Of a stretch of 12,734 nucleotides of DNA, positions 12,703 to 12,734 are shown piece after piece. Both the position numbers and the translations under genes were made by a program. This DNA is from an uncultured Burkholderiales bacterium (GTDB lineage Bacteria; Pseudomonadota; Gammaproteobacteria; Burkholderiales; Burkholderiaceae_E). Each line of letters starts with the position of its first letter. Within the stretch, counting starts at the first letter, position 1. The notes under the pieces are model-generated. The model was not told the origin of the DNA. It searched no databases and saw nothing but the letters and a program-made list of their open reading frames with translations. Location: assembly GCA_903898725.1 (NCBI GenBank), contig CAIUGQ010000416.1:1-12734 (forward strand), given 5' to 3'.

Positions 12703-12734
12703 AAATGGCCTCCTCACCTCGCTGGCTCTGGACA

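Noticed and set aside
12705..12734. Possible start of a new gene at the window edge (ATG 12705)
   Set aside because: Only ten codons are visible, with no ribosome site; too little to call a gene.
1..12734. CRISPR array, tRNA, rRNA or prophage genes
   Set aside because: No regularly spaced repeats, cloverleaf sequence, rRNA motif or phage gene was recognised on either strand.

Overview
The window is GC-rich DNA (about 70% by eye) whose gene content suggests a betaproteobacterium of the order Burkholderiales, in the broad Rubrivivax/Leptothrix/Aquabacterium-like group. The pointers are two PEP-CTERM proteins with the tail VPEPHEW...GLGLVGWAARRR, an RpoH of proteobacterial type, a LapB/LapC-type secretion pair and a CIRCE operator in front of rpoH. 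The taxonomic call is inference; no rRNA or tRNA gene is present.

Layout from left to right. Positions 1-3328 (+) hold the end of a type I secretion ABC transporter and its overlapping membrane fusion protein. Positions 3329-3527 form a regulatory region with a near-perfect CIRCE element, a likely promoter and a short hairpin, leading into rpoH (3528-4424). rpoH is followed by a tandemly duplicated terminator-like hairpin (4450-4517). Next come a glycosyltransferase-like gene (4683-5612) and a PEP-CTERM surface protein (5787-6446) closed by a clear terminator. On the minus strand lie a SAM methyltransferase (6520-7185) and an exported trypsin-like protease (7295-8218). Back on the plus strand are a truncated paralogue of the glycosyltransferase (8407-8841) and a second PEP-CTERM protein (8870-9598). 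The minus-strand pair ugd (UDP-glucose 6-dehydrogenase, 10581-11903) and a UDP-glucuronate 4-epimerase (9614-10570) follows as an operon. A VanZ-like membrane protein (12121-12531, +) and an uncharacterised 203-base tail end the window.

The common theme is the cell surface: export of a large adhesin-type protein, sorting of PEP-CTERM proteins (the exosortase is not in this window), sugar transfer and methylation, and supply of UDP-glucuronate and UDP-galacturonate for an exopolysaccharide. rpoH is the housekeeping exception.

The most interesting feature is an apparent duplication of a two-gene unit, glycosyltransferase followed by PEP-CTERM protein. In the second copy the glycosyltransferase is shortened and has lost key residues while the PEP-CTERM gene is intact. 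This suggests, without proving, that this glycosyltransferase family works with PEP-CTERM proteins. Second in interest is CIRCE control of rpoH, which would place sigma-32 under the HrcA repressor.
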